Assembly: GCF_014646355.1 (NCBI RefSeq)
Contig: NZ_BMNH01000002.1
Span: forward strand, 478,893 to 542,892
Direction: 5' to 3'
Source of the DNA: Nonomuraea cavernae
GTDB lineage: Bacteria > Actinomycetota > Actinomycetes > Streptosporangiales > Streptosporangiaceae
DNA: 64,000 bases
A program made the translations under genes and the position numbers. A model generated the notes under the pieces. It was not told the DNA's origin. It saw only the letters and a program-made list of their open reading frames with translations, and did not search any database. Shown here one piece after another: positions 26,262-35,989 of this stretch. The stretch's first letter is position 1; each line of letters opens with the position of its first letter.

Positions 26262-26594
26262 ATGTCTTCGATGATGATGACCTCCGCGGCTCGTGACGCG
26301 CTGCGCGAGGATGAGGTGATCTTCTTCGACTGGCATGTCGTCGGCCTCTGCTGCGCGGACGCGGGAGAGTTCTCGGTCCGCCCGCTGCGCCGGCGACGCC
26401 TGCCACGACGCGCGCGCCAGATCGGATCCGCGCCCGTGTACGCCCACCCGACCGCCTGGGTTCATCTCGCCGGGCTCCCGGTCACCGTCGACTGCCGCGC
26501 GCTGGGCCGCTGGCGGCGGTTCACGACCGACCTTCCCCCGGACGCCGGACTGCGCTGCTGCCTTGGAAGACCCTTATCTGGAGGTAATCGGTGA
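26262..26594 (+). CDS. Small Cys/Arg-rich hypothetical protein coupled to CstA
   Basis: A 110-residue basic protein (MSSMMMTSAARDALREDEVI at the start) with two Cys pairs, GLCCADAG near residue 30 and GLRCCLGRP near the end, and the basic stretch RRRRLPRRARQ. I do not recognise a domain. AGGAGTGACAG precedes the ATG, and the stop overlaps the GTG of cstA (GTGA), so it is probably translated together with CstA. It differs from the small YbdD-type protein that often follows CstA. The cysteine pairs could bind metal, but this is speculative. Confidence 0.6.
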   Translation: MSSMMMTSAARDALREDEVIFFDWHVVGLCCADAGEFSVRPLRRRRLPRRARQIGSAPVYAHPTAWVHLAGLPVTVDCRALGRWRRFTTDLPPDAGLRCCLGRPLSGGNR

Positions 26595-28717
26595 ACGTGC
26601 GCTCCATCATCGTCTGGACGGCGGTCGCCCTCGTCGGCGCCACCGGCTGGGCTGTGCTAGCACTGTCCCGGGGCGAGAACGTCAACGCGATCTGGCTGCT
26701 CGCGGCGGCGCTCGGTTCCTACGCCATCGCCTACCGCTTCTACGCCCGGTTCATCCTGCGCCGGGTGCTCGGCGCCGACGACCGCAGGGCCACTCCCGCC
26801 GAACGACTCGACAACGGCATCGACTACCACCCGACCGACCGCCGGATCCTGTTCGGCCACCACTTCGCCGCCATCGCCGGCGCCGGCCCGCTGGTCGGCC
26901 CGGTGCTGGCCGCGCAGATGGGCTACCTGCCGGGCACGATCTGGATCATCGCCGGCGTCATCTTCGCCGGCGCCGTCCAGGACATGGTCATCCTGTTCTT
27001 CTCGATGCGGCGCAACGGCCGGAGCCTCGGCCAGATGGCCCGCGAGGAGATCGGCCCGGTCGGCGGGGCGGCGGCGCTGATCGCCGTCTTCGCCATCATG
27101 ATCATTCTCTTGGCGGTGCTGGCCCTGGTCGTGGTGGGCGCGCTGGCCAAGTCGCCGTGGGGCACGTTCTCCATCGCGATGACCATCCCGATCGCCCTGT
27201 TCATGGGGTTCTACCTGCGCGTGTTCCGGCCCGGCCGGGTCATGGAGACCACGGTGATCGGCGTCACGCTGCTGGTGCTGGCGATCGTCGCCGGCGGCTG
27301 GGTCCAGGAGTCGAGCTGGGCGCCCACCTTCACGCTGAGCCCGTCCGCGCTCTCCCTCTGGCTGATCGGGTACGGCTTCATCGCGGCGGTCCTGCCGGTC
27401 TGGATGCTGCTGGCGCCCCGCGACTACTTGTCCACCTTCATGAAGATCGGCACGATCGTCCTGCTGGCGATCGGCGTCGCGGTCACCATGCCCACGCTCC
27501 AGACCACGGCGTTCACGGAGTTCGCCTTCAACGGCAAGGGGCCGGTCTTCGCCGGGTCGTTGTTCCCGTTCGTGTTCATCATCATCGCCTGCGGCGCGCT
27601 GTCCGGGTTCCACGCGCTGATCTCGTCCGGCACCACGCCCAAGATGATCCGCAAGGAGTCGCAGGTCAGGATGATCGGCTACGGCTCCATGCTGATGGAG
27701 TCGTTCGTCGCCGTCATGGCCATCACCGCGGCCTCGATCCTGAGCCCCGGCCTCTACTTCGCCATGAACTCCCCCGCTGGACTGGTCGGCGCCACCGTCC
27801 AGACGGCCTCCGAGGCGGTCACCAACCTGGGCTTCGTCATCACCCCCGAACAGTTGCAGGCGGCGGCGCAGGCCGTACAGGAACAGACCCTGATCGCCCG
27901 CACCGGAGGGGCGCCCACCCTGGCCGTCGGTTTGTCGCAGATCTTCTCCGACTTCATCGGCGGGCCAGGGCTACAGGCCTTCTGGTACCACTTCGCGATC
28001 ATGTTCGAGGCGTTGTTCATCCTCACCACCGTCGATGCCGGCACCCGGGTCGGCCGGTTCATGCTCCAGGACACGCTGGGCAACCTGTGGAAGCCGATCG
28101 GCCGCGTCAGCTGGTGGCCCGGCCTGATGGTGTCCAGCGCGGTGGTCGTCGCAGGCTGGGGTTACTTCCTCTACCAGGGCGTCAACGATCCGCTCGGCGG
28201 CATCAACCAGCTCTTCCCGCTGTTCGGCATCGCCAACCAGCTGCTCGCCGCGGTGGCCCTCACCGTGGCCACGACCCTGCTGATCAAGAGCGGCCGGCTG
28301 AAATGGGCGTGGGTGACAGGGATCCCGCTCGCCTGGGACGTCGCGGTCACGCTCACGGCGAGCTACCAGAAGGTCTTCTCCAGCGACCCCATCCTCGGCT
28401 TCTTCGCCCAGCGCGCCCGCTATCAGGCCGCGCTCGACCAGGGGCAACTGCTGGCCCCGGCCAAGACGCCCGACGCGATGCGGCAGATCGTGTTCAACTC
28501 CACCGTGGACGGCATCCTGGCCGCACTGTTCGCGATCCTCATCATCGTCGTGCTCGTCGACGCGATGCGGGTGTGGGCGAAGGCGATCAGGACGAGAGAA
28601 CCACTGCCCAACACCGAGGCGCCGTTCGAGGAATCCAAGATCGTCGAACCGTCCGGGCTCATCGCCACCCGCGAGGAGCGTCGCCAGATGGCCGAGACGT
28701 CGTCCCGCGACACCTGA
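26591..28717 (+). CDS. cstA: Carbon starvation protein A, pyruvate/peptide transporter family
   Basis: A 708-residue polytopic membrane protein of the CstA/BtsT family. Typical stretches are the N-terminal DNGIDYHPTDRRILFGHHFAAIAGAGPLVGPV region (residues 76-107), GFHALISSGTTPKMI near 339 and LTTVDAGTRVGRFMLQD near 478. Characterised family members take up pyruvate or small peptides during carbon limitation. GTG 26591 overlaps the stop of the preceding small gene. A strong terminator follows at 28741-28771. Its link to the oxalate genes is only one of distance; no regulon operator is seen upstream. Confidence 0.92.
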   Translation: MNVRSIIVWTAVALVGATGWAVLALSRGENVNAIWLLAAALGSYAIAYRFYARFILRRVLGADDRRATPAERLDNGIDYHPTDRRILFGHHFAAIAGAGPLVGPVLAAQMGYLPGTIWIIAGVIFAGAVQDMVILFFSMRRNGRSLGQMAREEIGPVGGAAALIAVFAIMIILLAVLALVVVGALAKSPWGTFSIAMTIPIALFMGFYLRVFRPGRVMETTVIGVTLLVLAIVAGGWVQESSWAPTFTLSPSALSLWLIGYGFIAAVLPVWMLLAPRDYLSTFMKIGTIVLLAIGVAVTMPTLQTTAFTEFAFNGKGPVFAGSLFPFVFIIIACGALSGFHALISSGTTPKMIRKESQVRMIGYGSMLMESFVAVMAITAASILSPGLYFAMNSPAGLVGATVQTASEAVTNLGFVITPEQLQAAAQAVQEQTLIARTGGAPTLAVGLSQIFSDFIGGPGLQAFWYHFAIMFEALFILTTVDAGTRVGRFMLQDTLGNLWKPIGRVSWWPGLMVSSAVVVAGWGYFLYQGVNDPLGGINQLFPLFGIANQLLAAVALTVATTLLIKSGRLKWAWVTGIPLAWDVAVTLTASYQKVFSSDPILGFFAQRARYQAALDQGQLLAPAKTPDAMRQIVFNSTVDGILAALFAILIIVVLVDAMRVWAKAIRTREPLPNTEAPFEESKIVEPSGLIATREERRQMAETSSRDT

Positions 28718-28740
28718 CCTCCGGCTCGGTACGGTCATCG

Positions 28741-28771
28741 GTACGGCTCTCGCCCTCGGCGGGAGCCGTAC
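28741..28771 (+). terminator. Terminator after cstA
   Basis: GTACGGCTCTCGCC (28741-28754) and GGCGGGAGCCGTAC (28758-28771) form a 14-bp stem with one G-T pair around a three-base loop, 23 bp after the cstA stop. Confidence 0.8.
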
Positions 28772-28796
28772 TCGTGCGGCTGCTAGGGTGCGGCGG

Positions 28797-29540
28797 GTGA
28801 GCGGACGTGGAGTTCTCGTCACCGGGGCGTCGCGAGGCATCGGCCGGGCGGTCGCGGCGGCATTCGCCGGCGAGGGCGACCGGGTCGCGATCCACCACCG
28901 CGACTCCGCCGAGCAGGCGCGGCAACTACTCGGCGAGCTGCCGGGGCAGGGGCACACCGTCGTCCAGGCCGACCTGGCCCACCCCGACGAGGTGCGGCGC
29001 ATGGCCGACACGGCGGCCGAGACGCTCGGCGGCATCGACGTGCTGGTCAACAACGCCGGCATCTTCCTGCACCACCCCATCACCGAGCTGTCCTACGAGG
29101 AGTGGCAGGCGGCCTGGCGGCGGACGCTCGACGTCAACCTGGTGGGCGCGGCCAACGTCACCTGGTGCGCGCTCCAGCACATGCCCGCCGGAGGCCGGAT
29201 CGTCAACGTCTCCTCGCGCGGCGCCTTCCGCGGCGAACCCGACGGCCCCGCCTACGGGGCGGCCAAGGCGGGCCTCAACGCGTTCGGTCAGTCGCTGGCC
29301 ATCGCCCTCGCGCCACGCGGCATCGCGGTGGCCACCGTGGCGCCGGGTTTCGTGGCCACCGACATGACCAACGAACACCTCAAGCCGCCCCGGGGCGACG
29401 AGATCCGCGCGCAGAGTCCGTTCGGCCGGGTGGCCGAACCGGAGGAGATCGCGGCGGCCGTCGTCTACCTGGCCTCACCGGCCGCCGAGTGGGCCAGCGG
29501 CGCCGTCCTCGACCTCAACGGCGCCTCCTACCTCCGCTAA
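28797..29540 (+). CDS. Short-chain dehydrogenase/reductase
   Basis: A 247-residue classical SDR. The nucleotide motif TGASRGIG is at the N-terminus, NNAG near residue 82, a serine in NVSSRGAF near 137, and the active-site YGAAK near 152. The C-terminal PEEIAAAVVYLASPAAEWASGAVLDLNGA is typical of FabG-like enzymes. GTG 28797 is chosen because AGGG lies nine bases upstream; GTG 28788 is an in-frame alternative adding three residues. It is the last ordinary chromosomal gene before the lower-GC island begins. The substrate is unknown. Confidence 0.88.
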   Translation: MSGRGVLVTGASRGIGRAVAAAFAGEGDRVAIHHRDSAEQARQLLGELPGQGHTVVQADLAHPDEVRRMADTAAETLGGIDVLVNNAGIFLHHPITELSYEEWQAAWRRTLDVNLVGAANVTWCALQHMPAGGRIVNVSSRGAFRGEPDGPAYGAAKAGLNAFGQSLAIALAPRGIAVATVAPGFVATDMTNEHLKPPRGDEIRAQSPFGRVAEPEEIAAAVVYLASPAAEWASGAVLDLNGASYLR

Positions 29541-29896
29541 CCGGTCGGGTGCGAGCGGCCCATGACGAGGCGGCCACGTGGGACAGATGCGGGATGATCT
29601 TACAGATGACATGGAGAGTGCGAAGCATCCATGCAGGTCAGGGCAAAGGAGCCAGCTGTACGGCCCCCGCTCTCCTACAGCGGGACCCGAGCTCGTTACT
29701 GGGCCAGATGAAGGACTACAGACAGACTTGCCACGCAGACAGGCCACGAGTCCTCTGAACTCCTCCTCGCTATGTAGTTGCTCCACTCCCAGCCAGTAGA
29801 CGCCCAGGACTGCGGCGTAAATCTCGTCTGCGAGTGTGAAGAGATCGCCGCACTCGCAGACTCTCGCAGACCGGCATAATGAGACTTACGACGCGT
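29541..29896. other. Intergenic left boundary of the defence island
   Basis: This 356-bp stretch has lower GC than the SDR gene before it. I see no convincing gene in it. Its one clear element is the hairpin at 29826-29861. No tRNA or integrase is present, and no obvious flanking direct repeat was found. Confidence 0.5.
29826..29861. terminator. Perfect inverted repeat downstream of the GHKL gene
   Basis: GTCTGCGAGTG (29826-29836) and CACTCGCAGAC (29851-29861) are perfect 11-bp arms with a 14-base loop. The site is about 35 bp beyond the stop of the minus-strand gene ending at 29897 and may terminate it. Confidence 0.6.
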
Positions 29897-31864
29897 CTAT
29901 GTGTTCGTGTCGTTGCGGCGACCGAACAAGCCTCCTCCTTGCGTGAGGATGCGGCCTTCGACGTTGGTGAGTCCGAGGAGCGCCGCCGACAGCGCCTCAG
30001 GCGTCAGAAGCGCCTGGACATCATCACGTCCCATGAGAACCGGGTTCCCCTCCTCTGTTCTGGCCACGAGGGTCCCGTCGAGCCGTTGCGCGTGGACGAC
30101 GTGAGTGACTGCCTCTTCGCCATACACGCGTAGCACAACACTCTCTACCTGAGCCGGATCCGACTTGGGCCATACTTGGTTGGCCCAGTAGTTGACCTCT
30201 TGAACGAAGACGGGGTGACGCCTGTTGAGATAGACCACCCCTCGGTATTCGACCCCGTCAACTTTCTGGCAGTCGTTCGGCACATAGCGCGCCAGCTGTT
30301 TGGCCTCATCGGCGTCGAAGTTCTTCCACTTGAAGGCGGGGAACCCTCCACGACCCTTCGAGATTGTTCCGGTCGTGGAACCACCACCCGCAGGAAGCAG
30401 TACCTGCCGGGGACCAGAGGCTCCGCGTGGCCGAGCTGAAGATCCCTGCTTAGGACTGTCTCCGCTCGAATCCACGCCACCCCCGCCGGCTGACGAGCTC
30501 GTCGGGTTGCCGGTGATCTTGCCGATGGCCGAGCTGAGGACACGCGAGGCTTTGAAGCGGGGGTTGAGACGGTCGAGGATTCTGGACAGATTCTTGGCGA
30601 GCGAATCCGCATCGACGTGCGCGTTCCTGTCCTCGCGGGCCTTCTCACGCGCCTCGGCCAGCTCTTTCGGAAACTGATCGAAGAATCTGTCCCCCCACTC
30701 TTCCCACGGCAGCTCTAGCCCACCCTTGGAGATGAGGATGTTTCGCGATGCCTGAGTGAGGACACCCCATTCCGTAGGCCGGCTGTCGCTGTACACCGGG
30801 GGGCGGACGATGAGCCAGGTCCGCCCCATCAGTTCGTCTGTGATACCGAAATGCCGGTATCGGGACTTGCTGTGCTCAGCGTGATACGCCTCGCCCTGGT
30901 AGTCCACGACCACGACGGGGCGTTGATCGATGTAGTCGGAAGTCCCCCCAACCGGTTTCTCCGGCTCGGGCACGTAGAACCAGTCTGTTTCCGTCCCGTG
31001 GTCGTCCACCACTACGGTGCCGTTGAGAGCCGTGTCGGGGATGAAGTGCCTCAGACCATGGATACGCCGTGGTCGCCAAACCTTGGCCTCGCCGTCGGGC
31101 AGGATGACGGTCTTGTCCCGCGTATCGCGTCGATCGTTTGAACGCTTGGCGTAGAGATCGACAACCGTGGTCTCGATGGGACTGCCGTCACGTGAGGGGA
31201 TTTCGATCAGCCGGCTGTTGAGGTAGCGGATCAGGCCGTCGACGTTCTCGTGCCGTGACGCTTCGGGATCGCCGCGCCAGGTGTCAGCTTCTGGCCCTGC
31301 TCCGAGAAGTACCATGATGGTACCTGTCGTGGTCATCCACGACGGTCTGATCAAGCTCCAGTCGCAGCCGTTGTCCTCGTCGTAGAACGGGGCCACCACG
31401 TCTGTACGGCTGACGAAGTCGCCCTCCTCGTCCGCCGCGTTCCATTCCTTGAGGGCGTAGTTGCCTTCGGCGTCCCGTTCGATCCACAGCATGGCACCGT
31501 CCGGCGCCTCGTCGCTGTAGCTGATGACGACGACACCATACGGGTTCCACGGGAGGACCGAGGATTTGAATCCCTGGCCGAAGTTGCCGTCGACACCGAT
31601 GGGCTTGCCACCGCCGCCGAAGGTGGTGAGGAAGGTGCGCAGATCATCCGGTCGCATGCCGGAACCGTTGTCCATGATGGTTCGGCGGAGAACACCCAGA
31701 GACTTGGCGGCCTGTTCCTCGATGCCGAAGTGGATGATCGAGGCGCCGCTCTCTTCGGAGTTCTTCCACGCCTCCCGAGCCCACTGGTACGGGCCGCCGG
31801 CTTCGTACGCTTGGCGGATGAGATGGGAGGTCGCCTCTGTGGGTACGTGAACATACCTGGGCAT
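29897..31864 (-). CDS. GHKL (HSP90/MutL/MORC-like) ATPase of the defence island
   Basis: A 655-residue protein with an N-terminal Bergerat-fold ATPase. The N box is EAWKNSEESGA (Asn35), the G1 box IMDNGSGM (residues 63-70) and the glycine lid GGGGKPIGVDGNFGQGFKSS (about 82-101). The middle resembles a transducer domain. A Gly/Ser-rich linker (about residues 450-510) leads to a separate C-terminal domain of unknown fold. GHKL ATPases of this sort occur in restriction-modification loci with Z1 helicases and are thought to clamp or remodel DNA. It is transcribed divergently from the Z1 operon across a 544-bp control region. It may also be a nucleic-acid sensor; no nuclease motif is seen. Confidence 0.8.
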   Translation of the reverse strand: MPRYVHVPTEATSHLIRQAYEAGGPYQWAREAWKNSEESGASIIHFGIEEQAAKSLGVLRRTIMDNGSGMRPDDLRTFLTTFGGGGKPIGVDGNFGQGFKSSVLPWNPYGVVVISYSDEAPDGAMLWIERDAEGNYALKEWNAADEEGDFVSRTDVVAPFYDEDNGCDWSLIRPSWMTTTGTIMVLLGAGPEADTWRGDPEASRHENVDGLIRYLNSRLIEIPSRDGSPIETTVVDLYAKRSNDRRDTRDKTVILPDGEAKVWRPRRIHGLRHFIPDTALNGTVVVDDHGTETDWFYVPEPEKPVGGTSDYIDQRPVVVVDYQGEAYHAEHSKSRYRHFGITDELMGRTWLIVRPPVYSDSRPTEWGVLTQASRNILISKGGLELPWEEWGDRFFDQFPKELAEAREKAREDRNAHVDADSLAKNLSRILDRLNPRFKASRVLSSAIGKITGNPTSSSAGGGGVDSSGDSPKQGSSARPRGASGPRQVLLPAGGGSTTGTISKGRGGFPAFKWKNFDADEAKQLARYVPNDCQKVDGVEYRGVVYLNRRHPVFVQEVNYWANQVWPKSDPAQVESVVLRVYGEEAVTHVVHAQRLDGTLVARTEEGNPVLMGRDDVQALLTPEALSAALLGLTNVEGRILTQGGGLFGRRNDTNT

Positions 31865-32408
31865 CTGACTCTCTTTCTCCCTAGAGCCGCAGCCCTAGAA
31901 AACAGAGGCAAGAGCGGAGGTGCCCTTGCCGACTAGGACCCTACGCAGTGCCACTGACATTTCTGCCGCAGCTGGCCAGACGGACGCCGCCGACTTCGGA
32001 GAGCAGCTTTCCTGCAGCCCGGAAATGTGTCCGTTTTCGCACCCCACGGATACCAGAGTCCGATATGACGTTCAGCGCTGAGTGGTCCTGTTCTAGGCGG
32101 CATCAACGTCCCGCCCTCCTGAAGCCATGGATTACCGAATCCACCGGAACCGCCCCCGCGGATCGCGGTCAGTCCGTCGTCAAAACACTCCCTGTTCAGA
32201 CTTGGAGCAACGACATCGCCACAGTTCGTCTTCACCCTGGGCGATATCGTTGGCGGGCTGCAAACTGTCGTTCACTAGTCGTATGTTGACTCTGGTTGGC
32301 CGGACCAGCCGATGACTCGGACCGTTCCAGCGGCTTCACCGGTCCTGAGTCACGCGTCGTACGCCAACCGCATACCGCTGTCCCCTAGAGCTGTTTAGCA
32401 GGAGATTC
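31865..32408. promoter_or_regulatory. Divergent control region of the GHKL and Z1 genes
   Basis: This 544-bp stretch separates the divergent GHKL and Z1 genes, so it must hold both promoters, but I cannot place -35/-10 boxes with confidence. A near-perfect hairpin lies at 32314-32351. AGGAGA precedes the Z1 ATG. No convincing gene is present; the 100-codon open frame on the minus strand has no family resemblance. Confidence 0.5.
32314..32351. repeat. Inverted repeat 58 bp upstream of the Z1 gene
   Basis: GACTCGGACCG (32314-32324) pairs with CGGTCCTGAGTC (32340-32351), with one bulged base and a 15-base loop. It could be an operator or an attenuator hairpin for the defence operon. Confidence 0.5.
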
Positions 32409-34976
32409 ATGGACGACGAGTTCGAAGACAATTACGAGACGTTCAGGGCTCTCCTCGATGCCTTCAACCCCGCTGAAGCGATCAAGAGGCTCGAGCTGAT
32501 GCAAGTCGACCCTGCGGTGATCCAGCGCATCAGGGAACGGCATGAGCAACAGACCATTGTGATCAGGGAGCTCGAAGAGCCGCACTCGGTTGTGTTGGGC
32601 AATCGAGACACCTGGTACACCGGCCCGTCCCCCAGGGACAAGTGTTGGCCCGCGATTGTCGGCCACCTCGAGAAGGCCGGCTGGTCCGCGTCGGCGATCG
32701 GCAGCCTCGACACCGCCTCCACCCGCATCGTCTCGCTCCTGAGCCACCCCAAGGAGAAGAAGTTTTCGACGCGAGGTCTTGTGGTTGGCTACGTGCAGTC
32801 CGGCAAGACGACGAACTTCACCGCAGTCATGGCCAAGGCGGCCGACCGCGGCTACAAGCTGTTCATCGTCTTGGCCGGCATCCACAACGGCCTTCGCAGG
32901 CAGACTCAAGCGCGACTCGTCCAGCAGCTCGTCGAGCCGAACCCCACCCGTTGGCATCAGCTGACCGACCTCGAGCGGGACTTCGTGCCGACCGCCAATG
33001 CCGCCTCCTTCTTCGGCAAGAGCAACAAGGCGCATGTGCTCTGCGTCGTCAAGAAGAACGCCACAGTCCTGCGCAAGTTCGCCGAGTGGCTCAAGTCCGC
33101 CTCCGCGTATCTGCAGGACTGCCCGGCGCTGATCATCGACGATGAGGCCGACCAGGCGACGGTCGCCACCAAGACGATCAACCCGAGGATCAGGGAGATC
33201 CTCGACTGCCTGCCCAAGGCTGCATACGTCGGCTACACTGCCACGCCTTTCGCCAACCTGCTCATCGACCCGAGCGCCGATGATCTCTATCCGAAGCACT
33301 TCGTCGTCAACCTGCCCAAACCGGAAGGACACTTCGGCACCGAGGTGCTCTTCGGTCGGTATGCCCTCGATGGCGAGAACCCGGAGGAGGTCGACGACGG
33401 CTACGACATGATCCGCGAGGTGCCCGACGAGGACGTGGAATGCGTACGGCCCCTTAAGAAGACCGACGCCGCGGGGTTCATACCCGAGATCACGGAGACC
33501 TTGAGCGACGCTGTCCGCTACTTCTGGATGGTCACCGCGGCCCGGCGAGTGCGTGATACCGGCAACCCGCACAGCACCATGCTCATCCATACGAGCGTCA
33601 ACACCGCCGTCCACAACAGCTTCCGAATCCCCTTGGAGCGCCTTCGCGACCGGATGAAGGACGAGCTGGAGATTCCAACCGTGCTGCAGGCGCTTCGTGA
33701 CCTGTGGGAGGCCGAGACGGGAAGGGTGCCGACTGAGGACTTCGGCGAGGCCAAGGTTCCGTTCGAGGATCTCCTCCCCGAGTTGCCCGGCGTCCTGAAC
33801 GACTGCCGGATCGTGATGGACAACTCCAGCAGTGAGGACAGGCTCGACTACGAGAACGGTCCCGTGGTGGCCATCGCCGTCGGTGGCAATACCCTTTCAC
33901 GAGGGCTCACGCTGGAGGGCTTGTCGGTCAGTTATTTCGTGCGCGCGGTGTCGGCGTACGACACGCTGCTCCAGATGGGCCGTTGGTTCGGCTACCGCGA
34001 CGGTTACGCCGACCTGCCCCGCATCTGGATGACGGCCGAGCTGAGCGAATGGTTCCGACACCTGGCCACGGTAGAGACCGAAATGCGGCGCGATATCGAC
34101 ATCTACATGACCGAAGACAAAACGCCGCAGACCTTCGCGGTGCGGCTGCGCACCCACCCTGCGCTCCGGGTCACCCAGGCCGCCAAGATGAAGGACGCGG
34201 TGAAGGCGGCCTCCGCCTACGGCGGCCAGCGCGTGCAGACGCGATACTTCCGAACCGACGCCGAATGGCTCAAGGACAACCAGACAGCTGCGAAGCGTCT
34301 CGTCGCCCAGGCCGCGCAACATGCGGCCAGACGTGAAGAGCGCCCTGGGGACGGTCGCTACATCTTCCGAGACGTCCCGTACGACCTCGTGCTCGATTTC
34401 CTGAAGCGATACCGCTTCCATGAGAAGTCGCAGGAATGCGACGCGGATCTACTCATCGGCTACATCGAGAAGCGGGTTCGCAGCGCCGGTTCCCTCCGGC
34501 GGTGGAACATCGCGATCGTTGGGAATCCTGTGAAAGACGACGACACAGCATTCGAGTTCGCTCCTGGGGTGGCGGTCCAGCGGATCGTCCGTGCGCGGCT
34601 GGAAACCACCGAAACCGGCTTCGCAGACATCAAGACGCTGATGAGCCGCCGGGATGCCGCCGTCGACTTGGACGGTGACACGGGGAGCCTCACCGAGCAG
34701 GAGATCAAGGTCGAACGGCAGAGGCAGCTGCCCGACAGGGGGCTGCTTGTGCTGTACCCAATCGACAAGGTCTCCTCGCCACCGCCACGGGAGAAGCAGC
34801 GCCGCCTGCCGCTCGACGCAGACGAGCACGTGATCGGCGTCGGCCTGGTCTTCCCTCAGCCGCACGGTGAGGACAGCGCCATCGAATGGATATCCGCAGA
34901 CCTTTCGGGCGTCGACCCGGACGTGGACATCGAAGAGGTGGACTTCAGTCCGATCGAGGCTGAGGACGTCGCGTGA
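32409..34976 (+). CDS. Z1-domain superfamily II helicase-like protein
   Basis: An 855-residue Z1-domain protein. Walker A is GYVQSGKTTN (Lys133), Walker B is LIIDDEADQA (Asp244-Asp245-Glu246-Ala247-Asp248), motif III is GYTATPFANLL, and GGNTLSRGLTLEGL and GRWFGYRDGY supply the later helicase motifs (about 480-535). Z1 proteins are known as components of restriction-like and other conflict systems. The DEAD-like box and spacing suggest an active translocase. It opens a run of five genes coupled by short overlaps, followed by a PD-(D/E)XK nuclease, which suggests it feeds DNA to or positions the nuclease. AGGAGA precedes the ATG. Confidence 0.88.
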   Translation: MDDEFEDNYETFRALLDAFNPAEAIKRLELMQVDPAVIQRIRERHEQQTIVIRELEEPHSVVLGNRDTWYTGPSPRDKCWPAIVGHLEKAGWSASAIGSLDTASTRIVSLLSHPKEKKFSTRGLVVGYVQSGKTTNFTAVMAKAADRGYKLFIVLAGIHNGLRRQTQARLVQQLVEPNPTRWHQLTDLERDFVPTANAASFFGKSNKAHVLCVVKKNATVLRKFAEWLKSASAYLQDCPALIIDDEADQATVATKTINPRIREILDCLPKAAYVGYTATPFANLLIDPSADDLYPKHFVVNLPKPEGHFGTEVLFGRYALDGENPEEVDDGYDMIREVPDEDVECVRPLKKTDAAGFIPEITETLSDAVRYFWMVTAARRVRDTGNPHSTMLIHTSVNTAVHNSFRIPLERLRDRMKDELEIPTVLQALRDLWEAETGRVPTEDFGEAKVPFEDLLPELPGVLNDCRIVMDNSSSEDRLDYENGPVVAIAVGGNTLSRGLTLEGLSVSYFVRAVSAYDTLLQMGRWFGYRDGYADLPRIWMTAELSEWFRHLATVETEMRRDIDIYMTEDKTPQTFAVRLRTHPALRVTQAAKMKDAVKAASAYGGQRVQTRYFRTDAEWLKDNQTAAKRLVAQAAQHAARREERPGDGRYIFRDVPYDLVLDFLKRYRFHEKSQECDADLLIGYIEKRVRSAGSLRRWNIAIVGNPVKDDDTAFEFAPGVAVQRIVRARLETTETGFADIKTLMSRRDAAVDLDGDTGSLTEQEIKVERQRQLPDRGLLVLYPIDKVSSPPPREKQRRLPLDADEHVIGVGLVFPQPHGEDSAIEWISADLSGVDPDVDIEEVDFSPIEAEDVA

Positions 34977-35989
34977 ACGACGGTCTCCGTGACCTCATCG
35001 ATCGATACTGGAGAGAGCTGGAGTCTCGGCACGTCTCCGGGGAGCGCAAGCTGCGCGTCTCCGAACTCCCCGTAGACACCGACCAAGGACGCCTGGCGGC
35101 AGCCGTCGACCACGACGGGCACCGCCACATGCTGGTGCCCATCGCCTCCCAACAGAGCGTTCGGCGAGGTCTGGACGGACCGGTCCTCACATTGCGCAAG
35201 CACCCCCTCGAAGGGGAAGACAGCTATCAGGTGTACGCCGACCTGGGATGTCTCCGCTCAGATCTCAACGATCTGTTCACCATGCTGTGCGCGGACGTGC
35301 TGAGGACCACCGGCGACATGCCGGAAAGTCCGTTGAAAGCCCTATACCGAGTACTGGATCGGTGGAAGTCGCTGCTCCAGGCGAAGGGCATGCCACTGGG
35401 TGCGGAGCAACTGGCCGGACTGTTCGGCGAACTCACCGTGCTCGTGCGGCTGTTGCTAATGGACAGCAGCGCCCATCGGCTTTGGCAGGGGCCTCACGGC
35501 CATCGCCACGACTTCTCAGCTCCATACAGCGCCGTCGAGGTGAAAACCGCGAGCGCCGGTGAGAGCCGTCGCGTGCGCATCCACGGCCTCGACCAGTTGC
35601 AGCCGCCGACAGGCGGCTCTTTGCAGCTGGCCTGGTATGACGTGAGGCGGACTTCTTCGCAGGGCGAGGGGTTCCTGGAGTTGATCGAGCGGGCGCTGCG
35701 CATCTGCGATGACGAGACCGCATTGCTGGGTCTGCTCGCCGGCGTCGGCTTCCGCTTATCCGACGCCTCTCTCTACCAGGACGTCCGTTTCACCATCGTC
35801 GAGGAGCGTTGGTATGAAGTGGACGCTTCGTTCCCCAAGCTAACCAGTAACGATCTTGCAACGGCAGGCATCCCGGTCACCGTGACAGACGTCGCCTACA
35901 CAATCGACCTGTCCAGCGAGCCACCGTCCCCATTGGAATCGACCCGCGTGAACGAACACCTGTCTAGCATGATTCGGGAGTCATCATGA
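34973..35989 (+). CDS. PD-(D/E)XK-motif endonuclease-like protein (DUF4420/PF14390 type)
   Basis: A 338-residue protein with a restriction-endonuclease-fold active site: Asp180 in HRHDF, then Glu189 and Lys191 in VEVKTA, i.e. the D...ExK pattern. An upstream glutamate region, GLFGELTVL, fits the first helix of that fold. Length and layout match the PD-(D/E)XK motif family often found beside Z1 helicases. It is the probable DNA-cutting subunit of the locus. GTG 34973 overlaps the Z1 stop (GTGA) and its own stop overlaps the next ATG (ATGA). Confidence 0.82.
   Translation: MNDGLRDLIDRYWRELESRHVSGERKLRVSELPVDTDQGRLAAAVDHDGHRHMLVPIASQQSVRRGLDGPVLTLRKHPLEGEDSYQVYADLGCLRSDLNDLFTMLCADVLRTTGDMPESPLKALYRVLDRWKSLLQAKGMPLGAEQLAGLFGELTVLVRLLLMDSSAHRLWQGPHGHRHDFSAPYSAVEVKTASAGESRRVRIHGLDQLQPPTGGSLQLAWYDVRRTSSQGEGFLELIERALRICDDETALLGLLAGVGFRLSDASLYQDVRFTIVEERWYEVDASFPKLTSNDLATAGIPVTVTDVAYTIDLSSEPPSPLESTRVNEHLSSMIRESS

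Noticed and set aside
31933..32235. A 100-codon frame in the divergent region on the minus strand
   Set aside because: No ribosome site, no recognisable motif and atypical composition; the region is better explained as regulatory.
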